This document shows, one piece after another, positions 34,169 to 41,710 of a stretch of 52,307 nucleotides of DNA. Within the stretch, counting starts at the first letter, position 1. Each line of letters opens with the position of its first letter. The notes beneath the pieces are model-generated. The model had not been told where the DNA came from. It saw nothing but the letters and a program-made list of their open reading frames with translations, and ran no database searches. This DNA is from Propionibacteriaceae bacterium (GTDB lineage: Bacteria; Actinomycetota; Actinomycetes; Propionibacteriales; Propionibacteriaceae), in NCBI GenBank assembly GCA_031266665.1, contig JAISAO010000063.1, positions 1 through 52,307 of the forward strand, given 5' to 3'. The position numbers and the translations under genes are program-made.

Positions 34169-34288
34169 GGCCCAGCTCCCGGATCAAGTCCGGGATGACG
34201 AGGGGAGGAGGTGGGATGACGAGGGGAGGGAGCGGCGTCTCGTGGGGTGGCCCAGATCTCGGATCAAGTCTGGGATGACGAAGGGAGG
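34169..34288. repeat. Two 40-bp direct repeats (GATCAAGTCYGGGATGACGA family)
   Basis: 34169-34208 and 34249-34288 share GGCCCAG-TC-CGGATCAAGTC and YGGGATGACGARGGGAGG, 80 bp apart; a partial third GGGATGACGAGGGGAGG lies between. CCGGATCAAGTCCGG is itself palindromic. Weaker relatives are at about 36444 and 39958. The right copy encodes the end of the vsr gene. The 214-bp gap between yraN and vsr holds nothing else. Confidence 0.75.
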
Positions 34289-34797
34289 GTATGGGCTGAC
34301 GGGGGTGAGGCAGTGGTGTCGGTCGGTGGGGGCCGGCGCTCGTCCGGTGCTCGGCGGCGGCTGGGTTGGGCTTCGAGGGCGGCGCGGACGGCTTGTTCGA
34401 TCTGGCTGGCGACCGCCTCCGGCTGGTCGTGCTCCCAATAGCGCAGCACCTGCCAGCCGGCCTGGGCCAGCGCCTGGTCGGTCCGACGGTCGCGCTCGCA
34501 GTTGCGGGTCAGCTTGTCCTGCCAGTAGTCCTGGTGGCTGTGCGGCGGCCGGTAGTGCTCGGGGCAGCCATGCCAGAAACAGCCGTCGATCAAGACCACG
34601 ACGTGGGCCCGGGGGAAGGCGATATCGACGGTGGCACGTCGGTTGTCGGCCAACGGCCGATAGGCCACGCGGTAGCGCAGCCCCTGGGCGTGAAGTAGTC
34701 GGCGCACGGCCAACTCCGGCTCGGTGTCGCGGCTGCGGTTGGACCGCATGGAGCGCCGCGTGGCCGGTGACGAGGCCCAAGACTCGGCTGCGTCCAT
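34264..34797 (-). CDS. vsr: Very short patch repair endonuclease, orphan, with repeat-derived tail
   Basis: 177 aa from ATG 34797. Family features: RSMRSNRSRDTEPELAVRRLLHAQGLRYR, the catalytic Asp in ATVDIAFPRAHVVVLIDGCFWHGCPEHYRPP with the Cys/His zinc ligands, and WQVLRYWEHD. Vsr nicks 5' of T in T:G mismatches made by deamination of 5-methylcytosine. It is normally next to a cytosine methylase, which is absent here. After about residue 145 the tail is low complexity (RRRAPDERRPPPTDTTASPP) and the last dozen codons and stop come from a copy of the 40-bp intergenic repeat. Confidence 0.9.
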   Translation of the reverse strand: MDAAESWASSPATRRSMRSNRSRDTEPELAVRRLLHAQGLRYRVAYRPLADNRRATVDIAFPRAHVVVLIDGCFWHGCPEHYRPPHSHQDYWQDKLTRNCERDRRTDQALAQAGWQVLRYWEHDQPEAVASQIEQAVRAALEAQPSRRRAPDERRPPPTDTTASPPSAHTLPSSSQT

Positions 34798-34881
34798 GCC
34801 GGCCAGCCTACTGGCGGCGGCCCCGCCGCTCGTCCCGCCGTCACTCGCACAGCCGGCGCTAAGCTCGCCGATCATCGGTGG

Positions 34882-34973
34882 ATCAGCTACCCGCGACCGG
34901 TCGGCCGCCAGTGGGGCGGGGAACACGGCCCCTGGGTGTCGGCCCGAGTTTGTTCCGCATCAGGGCTCAGGCG
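34882..34973. repeat. ~90-bp dispersed repeat, copy 1 (upstream of vsr)
   Basis: ATCAGCTACCCGCGACCGG, TCGGCCGCC and GGGGCGGGGAACACG match 39839-39884 with one or two changes, and a second block TTTGTTCCGCA also recurs there. It lies about 85 bp upstream of the leftward vsr start, as the other copy lies about 45 bp upstream of mauE. Confidence 0.7.
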
Positions 34974-35044
34974 CCAGCGGGGCGACCAGGACGACCCGCC
35001 TAGTTCTAGGCGGTGTCGCACTCGATCAGGTGTTTCCGGTGGTG

Positions 35045-35254
35045 ATGACGGGAGGATCGAGGGAGAGGCCATGGCGGACGACGGGGGCCGCCTGGTTGGA
35101 TCTGAGCCAGGAGTCGACCGAGTCGCCCGAGGCCATCGCGGCCCGCTACTCTTACGACTCTTACGACGGCCCGCGCCTCAACGGGGCCGGCCACGAACTG
35201 GTGACACGGCGCCGGCGGCCGCTGCTCGCCCCGGGAGAGGGAGACCAATCGTGA
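35045..35254 (+). CDS. Possible small ORF coupled to the GH43 gene
   Basis: 69 codons from ATG 35045; the stop overlaps the GTG of the next gene (GTGA). The product includes AAWLDLSQESTESPEAIAAR and a Tyr/Asp stretch, then a basic end. No family recognised. An alternative is that this is leader sequence, or that the GH43 gene begins at ATG 35071, which has GGGAGAGG upstream. Weakly supported. Confidence 0.25.
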   Translation: MTGGSRERPWRTTGAAWLDLSQESTESPEAIAARYSYDSYDGPRLNGAGHELVTRRRRPLLAPGEGDQS

Positions 35255-36333
35255 CTTATGAAGCCTTCCACCCCGGACAGCCCTGGCTGGACAGCGAGGG
35301 CAAGCCGATCCAGGCCCACGGCGGCTCGATCATCGTCGGCCCGGACGGCCTCTACTACTGGTACGGGGAGAACAAGGAGCACACCGTCCCCGGCAGCGGC
35401 AACTGGCATTGGGGGGTGCGGGCCTATGCCTCGTCCGACCTGTACAACTGGACCGATCGCGGCCTGATCATCCCGCCCGTCCCCGACGACCCGGAATCGC
35501 CCTTGCACCCGGCCCAGAAGATGGACCGACCCCACATTCTGCGCCATCCGGTCAGCGGGCAGTACGTCTGCTGGTTGAAGATCATGGGCCAATACGACCA
35601 GACCAAGCAGGCTTCCACCGTCTTGGTGGCCGACTCGTTGCTGGGCCCCTATCGGATCGTCCGCACCGGGCTGCGACCGCTGGGGATGGAGGCCGGCGAC
35701 TTCGACCTGGTGTCGGATTCCGTGACCGGACGGGGGTATTACTACTTCGAGAAGGTCCACACCGATCTCATCTGTGCCGACCTGTCCGACGATTACACGG
35801 ACGTGGCCGGGACCTACTCCAGCCATTTCCCGCATCCCGGCCCGCCCTTCACCCGCGAGGCGCCGGCCCACTTCCAACGCGGCGACCGGCATTACCTGGT
35901 CACCTCCGCCACGACGGGTTACTTCCCCAACCCGTCCGAGTTCGCCAGCGCCCCCGACTACCACGGCCCGTGGATCGTGTTGGGCGACGCCCATCCCGGC
36001 GACCCGTCTGGAACGTCATTCGGCTCCCAGGTCAGCTCCGTCTTCCGCCACCCGGGCAAGAAGGATCTCTACATCGCCTTGGCCGACCGCTGGCTGCCGC
36101 AACTGCCCGAGGGCATGCCCAGTGTGTTCAGCTCGGAGGCGGCCGTGGCTAGGGGCGAAGCGCCGCCAACCGCGCCGCCGAGCCTCGACCCAGCGGTCGC
36201 CCAGACCATCAGGGCGGCCGGCAAGGGCGAAAACACCGCCATCGCCCGCTATGTCTGGCTGCCCATCCGCTTCAACGGCGAAACCCCAGTCATCGACTGG
36301 CTGGACGAATGGAGGCTGGAAGACTTCGCCTAG
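35251..36333 (+). CDS. Glycoside hydrolase family 43-like enzyme
   Basis: 360 aa from GTG 35251 with GGGAGAGGGAG upstream. Five-bladed propeller features: WLDSEGKPIQAHGGSIIVGPDGLYYWYGENKEH, YASSDLYNWTDRGLIIPP, KMDRPHILRHPVSGQYVCWLK, and TREAPAHFQRGDRHYLVTSATTGYFPN with the acid Glu. The AHGGxI..YYWYGE start resembles the GH43 group that includes exo-beta-1,3-galactosidases (subfamily 24). No signal peptide, so an intracellular enzyme. Galactan or arabinogalactan side-chain use is inference. The long frame continues upstream to an ATG at 35071, a possible alternative start. Confidence 0.85.
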   Translation: MTYEAFHPGQPWLDSEGKPIQAHGGSIIVGPDGLYYWYGENKEHTVPGSGNWHWGVRAYASSDLYNWTDRGLIIPPVPDDPESPLHPAQKMDRPHILRHPVSGQYVCWLKIMGQYDQTKQASTVLVADSLLGPYRIVRTGLRPLGMEAGDFDLVSDSVTGRGYYYFEKVHTDLICADLSDDYTDVAGTYSSHFPHPGPPFTREAPAHFQRGDRHYLVTSATTGYFPNPSEFASAPDYHGPWIVLGDAHPGDPSGTSFGSQVSSVFRHPGKKDLYIALADRWLPQLPEGMPSVFSSEAAVARGEAPPTAPPSLDPAVAQTIRAAGKGENTAIARYVWLPIRFNGETPVIDWLDEWRLEDFA

Positions 36334-36485
36334 CTCAGCGGGGGGCCGTTTTGTCGGCTGAAGGGCGCATGAAACTTAATAATAGGTTAAAGTTTGTACA
36401 TGGTTGAGGTACTAAACTAGCCACACCGTCACCGGTCGTCGTCTCGGATTTGATCCGGGATCTCGGTCTGGCGCGTGCATAAGCC

Positions 36486-37607
36486 TCATAGTTCGGCGGA
36501 CAGGAAATGGGCGATCTCCAAGATGCTGTCCTCGGCCTGCGGGCAAACCCCGATCTGATCGGCGAAGCCGTGCCACAGGCCACGGTAAACAATGGTCTTA
36601 AGGCTGCGGCCGGCCGCCCGCAGGGTTTTGGCGTAAGCCCAGTCCTCGCAGGCCAGGAAGTCGTGCTCGCCGAATAGCAGCAGGGTGGGCGGCACGTCCC
36701 GCTGGCTGTCCAACAGGGGGGAGGCGTAGACATTTTCCGGGTCCAGATGGCCCTGCAGGTACACCTTCTCCAGTAAATTGCCCTCGCCGACCACGGTGCC
36801 CGTCGTAAGGCGCGACATGGCGTCCAGCACCTTGGCGTGCCGGCGGCTGCGATGGTATTTGGTGATATCCGTGCCGTGGTAGAAATCCGTCCGTCGGCCG
36901 GAGATGTTGACAGACGGGTACAGCAGCACCTGCGCTTTCACCAGGCCGGCGCCCTCGTCCCGGTCGCGCAGCGTCACGGCCGCCGCCAGGTTGCCGCCCG
37001 CGCTGTCGCCCCCGACGGCCAGGCGGTCACCACTACCGCCGAACTCCGCCGCGTGGTCGTGGGCCCAACGGGTGGCGTAGAAACAATCGTCGAATGGCGC
37101 GGGGTAGTGGTTCTCGGGGCACAGGCGATAATCCACGTTGAAGGCAACGCAGTCATAATTCAGCACCAGCAGCTTGCACATCTGTTCCACGATGTCCGGC
37201 GAGCCGCCGAAAAACCCACCGCCGTGGTAATAGACGAATAAAGGCAGGTCGCGGCCCGCCCGCGTGCGCCGGTAAATCCGCACCGGCACCGCGTGGCCGT
37301 CGGCGCTCGGCACAGTGACGTGACTGGTCTCCACGCCCGCCTTCACCAACTGGACGCCCTTGTACTGGCCGAACACTTGGCGCATAAGCATAACCGTTTT
37401 CAGCGTGGACTGCGGTTTTTTAGTCCTCGGCAGCAGCCTGACCAGCGGCGACACCTTCCTCATGGACTTGTACGCCCGGGGGTCCATATCGCCGTCCGCG
37501 CCCCCCTCGGGAATAGGCTTCAGCAGCAGCGGAACTCCCTCGTACTCCACCTCCCGGGCCTGCCGCCGCATCGCCTCCACAAGCTTCACGTCGTATTTGC
37601 GCGCCAT
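36486..37607 (-). CDS. Alpha/beta hydrolase, hormone-sensitive-lipase family esterase
   Basis: 373 aa; ATG 37607 is chosen since GAGGGG lies about 7 nt upstream. Oxyanion motif HGGGFFGGS, nucleophile elbow GDSAGGN, and the late Asp and His in GEHDFLACEDW and GLWHGFAD complete the triad. The first ~100 residues (ARKYDVKLVEAMRRQAREVEYEGVP..) form an added helical cap. The gene is noticeably less GC-rich than its neighbours and probably acquired. The preceding 150-bp convergent gap contains an AT-rich dyad (AGTTTGTAC..GTACTAAACT, about 36390-36420). Substrate unknown; small acyl esters likely. Confidence 0.92.
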   Translation of the reverse strand: MARKYDVKLVEAMRRQAREVEYEGVPLLLKPIPEGGADGDMDPRAYKSMRKVSPLVRLLPRTKKPQSTLKTVMLMRQVFGQYKGVQLVKAGVETSHVTVPSADGHAVPVRIYRRTRAGRDLPLFVYYHGGGFFGGSPDIVEQMCKLLVLNYDCVAFNVDYRLCPENHYPAPFDDCFYATRWAHDHAAEFGGSGDRLAVGGDSAGGNLAAAVTLRDRDEGAGLVKAQVLLYPSVNISGRRTDFYHGTDITKYHRSRRHAKVLDAMSRLTTGTVVGEGNLLEKVYLQGHLDPENVYASPLLDSQRDVPPTLLLFGEHDFLACEDWAYAKTLRAAGRSLKTIVYRGLWHGFADQIGVCPQAEDSILEIAHFLSAEL

Positions 37608-37700
37608 CGCCATTCCCCTCGCAAGCGTCCTCTCGGTGGATCCGGTCTGAGGTTCCCGGGGGTCGGCGCGACCCCCAGTCATGGTTCAACCGTCTCCGGG

Positions 37701-39086
37701 TCAGCCGATGGCGTCGAGGGCGGCTTGTAGGGCTGTCGGGTCGTTCCAGGCGACTGATTGGCCGTCTAGTAGGTAGGTCGGGGTGCCGGTGACGCAGTCA
37801 TAAGTCGTGGTCAAGGAGTCGACGTAGTCCACGAAGGCGGCGTAGGTCCGCTGGCTGTAGCACTGTTGCATGGTCGTCAAGGCCTCGCCGGACAAACCGA
37901 TGGCGGCGGGCACAGTCTCGGTCAGGTACTGGTCGGTGTAGCCCACGCCCTCGGTCGGCTGGTGCTCCATGATGTAGCGGAAGTAGGCCAAGAAGACGCC
38001 GGCGTCGTCGGCGCAGGCGGCGGCGTTGGCCGCCCGGGTGGAGGACTGGGCCGTGGCGTCGGCCTGGTTGACGGAGTCGAGGAAGGTCATGGTGCGGAGT
38101 TCGATCCGCACCTTGTTGTCGGTCGCGGCTTGGGCGACGACATCCCCGGTTAGTTGTTCGGCCTGGGCGCAGTAGGGGCACTGATAGTCGGTGTAGATGG
38201 CCAGGACGTGGTCCCCGGGGGCGTCCGGGTTGGCCACGATGCCCCGGCCGTCCGGGCTGGCGTGGCTGGGACGAGGCTCAGGGGCCGGGCCGGGTGGGTC
38301 GGATGGCACACAGGCCGGGGCCGTGGTGGTGGGGGCGGCCGCCCCGGGCGGGTCCTGGCCGGCCAGGACGGCGGCGATGTCTTGGCTCAGGGCCTCGGCT
38401 GTGGACAGATTGAGGGTCTGGCCGTCGAGGACGTAGGTCGGCGTGCTGTTGAAGCCGGCGTCGTAGGCGGCCTGGGCCACGCCTTGGACGAAGCCGGCGT
38501 AGGTCTGTTCGGCGTAGCAGCGCTGGAAGTCCGCCAGGGCGCCATCGGACAAACCGATGGCGGCGGGCACAGTCTCGGTCAGGTACTGATCGGTGTAGCC
38601 CACCCCCTCTTCCGGTTGGTTCGCCATGAGGTATTGGTCGAAGGCGAAGAAGACGCCGGCGGCGTCAGCGCAGGCGGCGGCGTTGGCCGCCCGGGTGGAG
38701 GATTGGTAAGTCTCGCCCTCAGCGTTCACCCGGTCCAGGAAGACCAGGGTGCGGAACTCGACCCGAATCTGGTTGGTGGCCACGGCCTGGGCCACGACGG
38801 ACCCCAGAATCTGGTCGGCGTAGGCGCAGACCGGGCACTGGTAGTCCTGGTAGATCGCCAACAGGTGATCCCCGGGCGCGTCCGGGTTGGCGATGATGCC
38901 GCTGCGGTCGGCGTTGGCGTTGGGCGGCGCGGCGGCGCCGGGCTGGCCCGAGCTGTCGCCCGAGTCGGGCCATAGCGCCACCACCAAGACTGCCACCAAG
39001 GCGACGACGGCCAAGGCCACGGCCACGATGATGCTGCGGCGGCCCTGGGCGGAACGATCAGGCTGGGGGGGCGGGTAAGTCGTCAC
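37701..39086 (-). CDS. Membrane-anchored protein with two tandem DsbA-like domains
   Basis: 461 aa. One N-terminal membrane helix (RSIIVAVALAVVALVAVLVVALW) anchors it facing outward. Two DsbA/thioredoxin-like domains follow: the first with CPVC (near residue 85) and the second with CPYC (near residue 300), each with a cis-Pro loop (TPTYVLDGQ and TPTYLLDGQ). They are joined by a Pro-rich linker. The two halves are very similar, including an identical GYTDQYLTETVPAAIGLS stretch, so one arose by internal duplication. Each also has an extra Cys pair. Downstream of the MauE/DoxX gene by 46 bp, its likely electron-transfer partner. Role: disulfide chemistry on exported proteins. Confidence 0.92.
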   Translation of the reverse strand: MTTYPPPQPDRSAQGRRSIIVAVALAVVALVAVLVVALWPDSGDSSGQPGAAAPPNANADRSGIIANPDAPGDHLLAIYQDYQCPVCAYADQILGSVVAQAVATNQIRVEFRTLVFLDRVNAEGETYQSSTRAANAAACADAAGVFFAFDQYLMANQPEEGVGYTDQYLTETVPAAIGLSDGALADFQRCYAEQTYAGFVQGVAQAAYDAGFNSTPTYVLDGQTLNLSTAEALSQDIAAVLAGQDPPGAAAPTTTAPACVPSDPPGPAPEPRPSHASPDGRGIVANPDAPGDHVLAIYTDYQCPYCAQAEQLTGDVVAQAATDNKVRIELRTMTFLDSVNQADATAQSSTRAANAAACADDAGVFLAYFRYIMEHQPTEGVGYTDQYLTETVPAAIGLSGEALTTMQQCYSQRTYAAFVDYVDSLTTTYDCVTGTPTYLLDGQSVAWNDPTALQAALDAIG

Positions 39087-39132
39087 AAGGGCTTCTTTCT
39101 TCGGCGGACAGTGGGGCGGTTCAGGTTGGGGC

Positions 39133-39795
39133 TCAGGTTCGTCGGGCCGGTCGGCGGCCGGTCTGGGAACGATCGGACCGGGCCGGCTCGGGTTCGGGCT
39201 CGTCCGGCAGCGGCTGGAGCAGCCACTGGTCGACCGAAGGGCGGGAGCGGGGATGGCGGACCAGCCAGGCGCCCAAGAGCGCCAGCATCAGGTCGCGCAG
39301 GATGTCGAGGACGTAGCGCAACTTGGCCTCGTCGGCTGCCAGGTCGGCGGCCTCACCGCCGCCGCAGCCGCAGTCCATCCAAATTCCCCGGGCCCACAAG
39401 CTGATGATGACCGGCACGTAGACCAGCATCAACAGGCCCCCCAGCGCGGCCGTCCACCGGGTGAAGGCCCCGGCCAGGATCAGCCCGCCCAAGATCAGCT
39501 CCCCGATGGGCAGGGCGTAGCCGACGAACCGGACCAGGCCGAAGACCGGCAATAACTGATACTTGGCCACCGTGTCGACCGACAACTCCAAGGCGCCCAC
39601 CTTGGCGCCGCCGGCCCAGACCAGGATGCCGCCCAGGGTGACCCGGGCCACCAGGGACAGCCAGTTGGCCCAGTCACGTTGCCACGGCCGAGCCTTGTCC
39701 GACGCCGGTTGGGCGCGGCGTTGGGCGACGAACAAGACGACGGCGACGATCCCCAGGGCGTAAGTCACCCAGGTCAGAGCCGTTCCTTCAAACAC
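39133..39795 (-). CDS. MauE/DoxX family membrane protein
   Basis: 220 aa from GTG 39795. Four or five membrane segments (WVTYALGIVAVVLFVAQ; LSLVARVTLGGILVWAGGAKVG; GLVRFVGYALPIGELILGGLILAGAF; AALGGLLMLVYVPVIISLWARG; LRDLMLALLGAWLV). A cysteine motif DCGCGGG after the fourth helix is typical of MauE-like proteins that pass electrons to DsbA-type thiol proteins. It precedes the tandem DsbA gene in the same direction. The C-terminal tail is Pro/Arg-rich. Confidence 0.9.
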   Translation of the reverse strand: MFEGTALTWVTYALGIVAVVLFVAQRRAQPASDKARPWQRDWANWLSLVARVTLGGILVWAGGAKVGALELSVDTVAKYQLLPVFGLVRFVGYALPIGELILGGLILAGAFTRWTAALGGLLMLVYVPVIISLWARGIWMDCGCGGGEAADLAADEAKLRYVLDILRDLMLALLGAWLVRHPRSRPSVDQWLLQPLPDEPEPEPARSDRSQTGRRPARRT

Positions 39796-39838
39796 GACTG
39801 CAGTCTACCCGGCGCCGACTTATGAGGCTTGGTGTCAA

Positions 39839-39933
39839 ATCAGCTACCCGCGACCGGTCGGCCGCCCATGGGGCGGAGAACACGTCTTCGCGGCCCTCCG
39901 CCCGGCCGTGGCCGGGCCTTTGTTCCACAGCAG
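39839..39933. repeat. ~90-bp dispersed repeat, copy 2 (upstream of mauE-like gene)
   Basis: Matches 34882-34973 in ATCAGCTACCCGCGACCGG, TCGGCCGCC, GGGGCGGAGAACACG and, after a diverged middle, TTTGTTCCACA. The middle holds a strong hairpin GCCCGGCCgtGGCCGGGC followed by CTTTGTT, which resembles a rightward terminator although no rightward gene ends here. It may be part of the promoter of the leftward gene. Confidence 0.7.
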
Positions 39934-40046
39934 GCGGCTTATCCACGGGCTGGCCGCGATCCCAGATCGAGTCCGTGGTCTCGACTGGTGGCGGTAGGGC
40001 GGGGGACTGGAGGTCGCCTGCGCCGTCGCCGCCCAGGTGGCGGCCT

Positions 40047-41426
40047 ATGCTCAAGGCCATGCGCGAACATCTTGACCTGGTGGCCGAGCTGGCCGGACGC
40101 TGGCCCGAGCAGCAGCCGGCCCGCTCGAAGCAGCGGATCGAGGCCGTGCTCGACTTATTGGGCCGCCCCCAGGAGGCCGCCCCTCTGATCTTGATCACCG
40201 GCACCAACGGCAAGGGTTCGACCGCCATCATGATCGACGCCCTGCTGCGCTCCCAGGGCCTGCGGGTGGGCCGTTTCTCGTCCCCCCACCTGATCGACGC
40301 CACCGAGCGCATCGCCGTCGACGGCGCCCCCATCTCGCCCGAGCGCTTCGACCAGTTGTGGCGCCAGATCGAGCCCTGCGTCAAACTGGTGGACGAGCGC
40401 GCCCTGGGCGGTCTCCGGTTGACCTTCTTCGAGGCTATGACGGCCCTGGCCTACGCCGTCTTCGCCGACGCCCCGGTGGACGTGATGGTGGTCGAGGTCG
40501 GCATGGGCGGCGGCTGGGACGCCACCAATGTGGCCGCCGCCCAGGTGGGCGTGGTCACCCCCATCGCCTTGGACCACACCCAATGGCTGGGCGACTCCTT
40601 GGCCCAGATCGCGGCCGAGAAGGCCGGTGTCATCCAGGCCGACGCCACCGCTGTGCTGGCCGGCCAGGACCCCGAGGCGGCGGCCGTCCTGTTGCGCCGC
40701 TGCGCCGAGGTCGGGGCGACCGCCTGGCGCGAGGGCATCGACTTCGGTCTGCTGGACCGCCAGTTGGCCGTCGGCGGCCAGGTGTTGCGCCTGACTTCGG
40801 CCGGCGGGCCGCTGGGCGACCTCTGGTTGCCGCTGCACGGGGCCGTCATGGCCCGCAACGCCGCTTTGGCCCTGGCTTCGGCTGACGCTTTCAACGGTGG
40901 TCGCGGGCTCGACCCGGCGGTGGTGGCCGAAGGCCTGGCCGAGGTCGTGGCCCCGGCCCGGACCGAGTTGGTCCACGCCTCGCCGCCAATCGTGATCGAC
41001 ACCTGCCACAACCCGGCCGCCGTCCAGGCCACCTTGGCGACGATGGACGAGGCCTACGCCTTCGCCCCCCAGGTAGTGGTCTGGGGGGCGATGGCGGACA
41101 AGGACAGCGCCTCTAACCTGGAGCTGTTGGAGCCGGTCTGCGCCCACTTCATCGCCACCCAGGCGGACTCGCCGAGGGCGCTGTCGGCGGCGGCCCTGGG
41201 GGAGTTGGCGCGGGAGCGTTTCGGCCCGGAGCGGGTGACGGTCGCCCCCGAGCTGGCCGATGCCCTTGACCGGGCCGTCGCCTGGGCCGACCAGGCCGGC
41301 CCGGGAGCCGGCGTCCTGGTGGCCGGCTCGGTCGCCCTGGCCGGCGCCGCCCGCCGCCTGTTGGCCCCGGACAAACCCCTGGCCGCCGGGACGGACGACA
41401 GCCCGCCGGCCGAGGCAGAGTTGTGA
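40047..41426 (+). CDS. folC: Folylpolyglutamate synthase / dihydrofolate synthase
   Basis: 459 aa. The start at ATG 40047 (MLKAMREHLD) is a choice among two nearby ATGs (other at 40059), neither with a strong ribosome site. Mur-ligase fold: P-loop LITGTNGKGSTA, GRFSSPHLIDATERI, EVGMGGGWDATNV, and DHTQWLGDSLAQIAAEKAGVI. The C-terminal domain has VIDTCHNPAAVQATLATMDEAY and VWGAMADKD. It adds glutamate to folates, and probably also dihydropteroate. It stands alone between mauE (divergent) and the dha operon (convergent). Confidence 0.95.
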   Translation: MLKAMREHLDLVAELAGRWPEQQPARSKQRIEAVLDLLGRPQEAAPLILITGTNGKGSTAIMIDALLRSQGLRVGRFSSPHLIDATERIAVDGAPISPERFDQLWRQIEPCVKLVDERALGGLRLTFFEAMTALAYAVFADAPVDVMVVEVGMGGGWDATNVAAAQVGVVTPIALDHTQWLGDSLAQIAAEKAGVIQADATAVLAGQDPEAAAVLLRRCAEVGATAWREGIDFGLLDRQLAVGGQVLRLTSAGGPLGDLWLPLHGAVMARNAALALASADAFNGGRGLDPAVVAEGLAEVVAPARTELVHASPPIVIDTCHNPAAVQATLATMDEAYAFAPQVVVWGAMADKDSASNLELLEPVCAHFIATQADSPRALSAAALGELARERFGPERVTVAPELADALDRAVAWADQAGPGAGVLVAGSVALAGAARRLLAPDKPLAAGTDDSPPAEAEL

Positions 41427-41553
41427 GCTGAGTTCGACTGGCTCCCCGTCCGGGGCGTCAGCCAGTCAGGATCAGGCCCAGTTGGTCCGGGCTCAGATCG
41501 CGGGCCAAATTCGGCGCGCCGTTGAAGATGGGCGTCGCACCGATTTCACTCCG

Positions 41554-41710
41554 CTAGATGGTTAATTCCAAGGGCTGGGCGATGGATTCGCGCTCAGACG
41601 GCGGGCCGGCCAGGAGGGAGGCGATGTGTCGCATCGCCGACCGACGATGACGCCGCCGGCGCGTCGTCTGGGCGTGAGGACGAGCCCATGGCTTGGAATT
41701 AACCATCTAG
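41554..41710 (+). repeat. CTAG-bounded compound hairpin element 2
   Basis: 157 bp with perfect 19-bp ends: CTAGATGGTTAATTCCAAG at the left and its exact complement at the right. An inner stem (CAGACGRCGSGCCGGC on both strands) encloses the strand GGCCAGGAGGGAGG, apical hairpin GGCGATG-TGTCG-CATCGCC and the strand CGACGATGACGCCGCCGG. The right-hand CTAG provides the TAG stop codon of the leftward dhaM-EI gene. It lies between the convergent folC and dhaM-EI genes; the remaining 127 bp of the gap is featureless. Confidence 0.85.

Noticed and set aside
39900..39921. Rho-independent terminator
   Set aside because: The hairpin plus CTTTGTT looks right, but no rightward gene ends before it, and the run of T is poor; kept only as part of a repeat.
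41554..41710. Ordinary MITE
   Set aside because: Perfect inverted ends fit a MITE, but the ends are not shared with the other copies while the interior is. I therefore list it as a compound hairpin element and leave the mechanism open.
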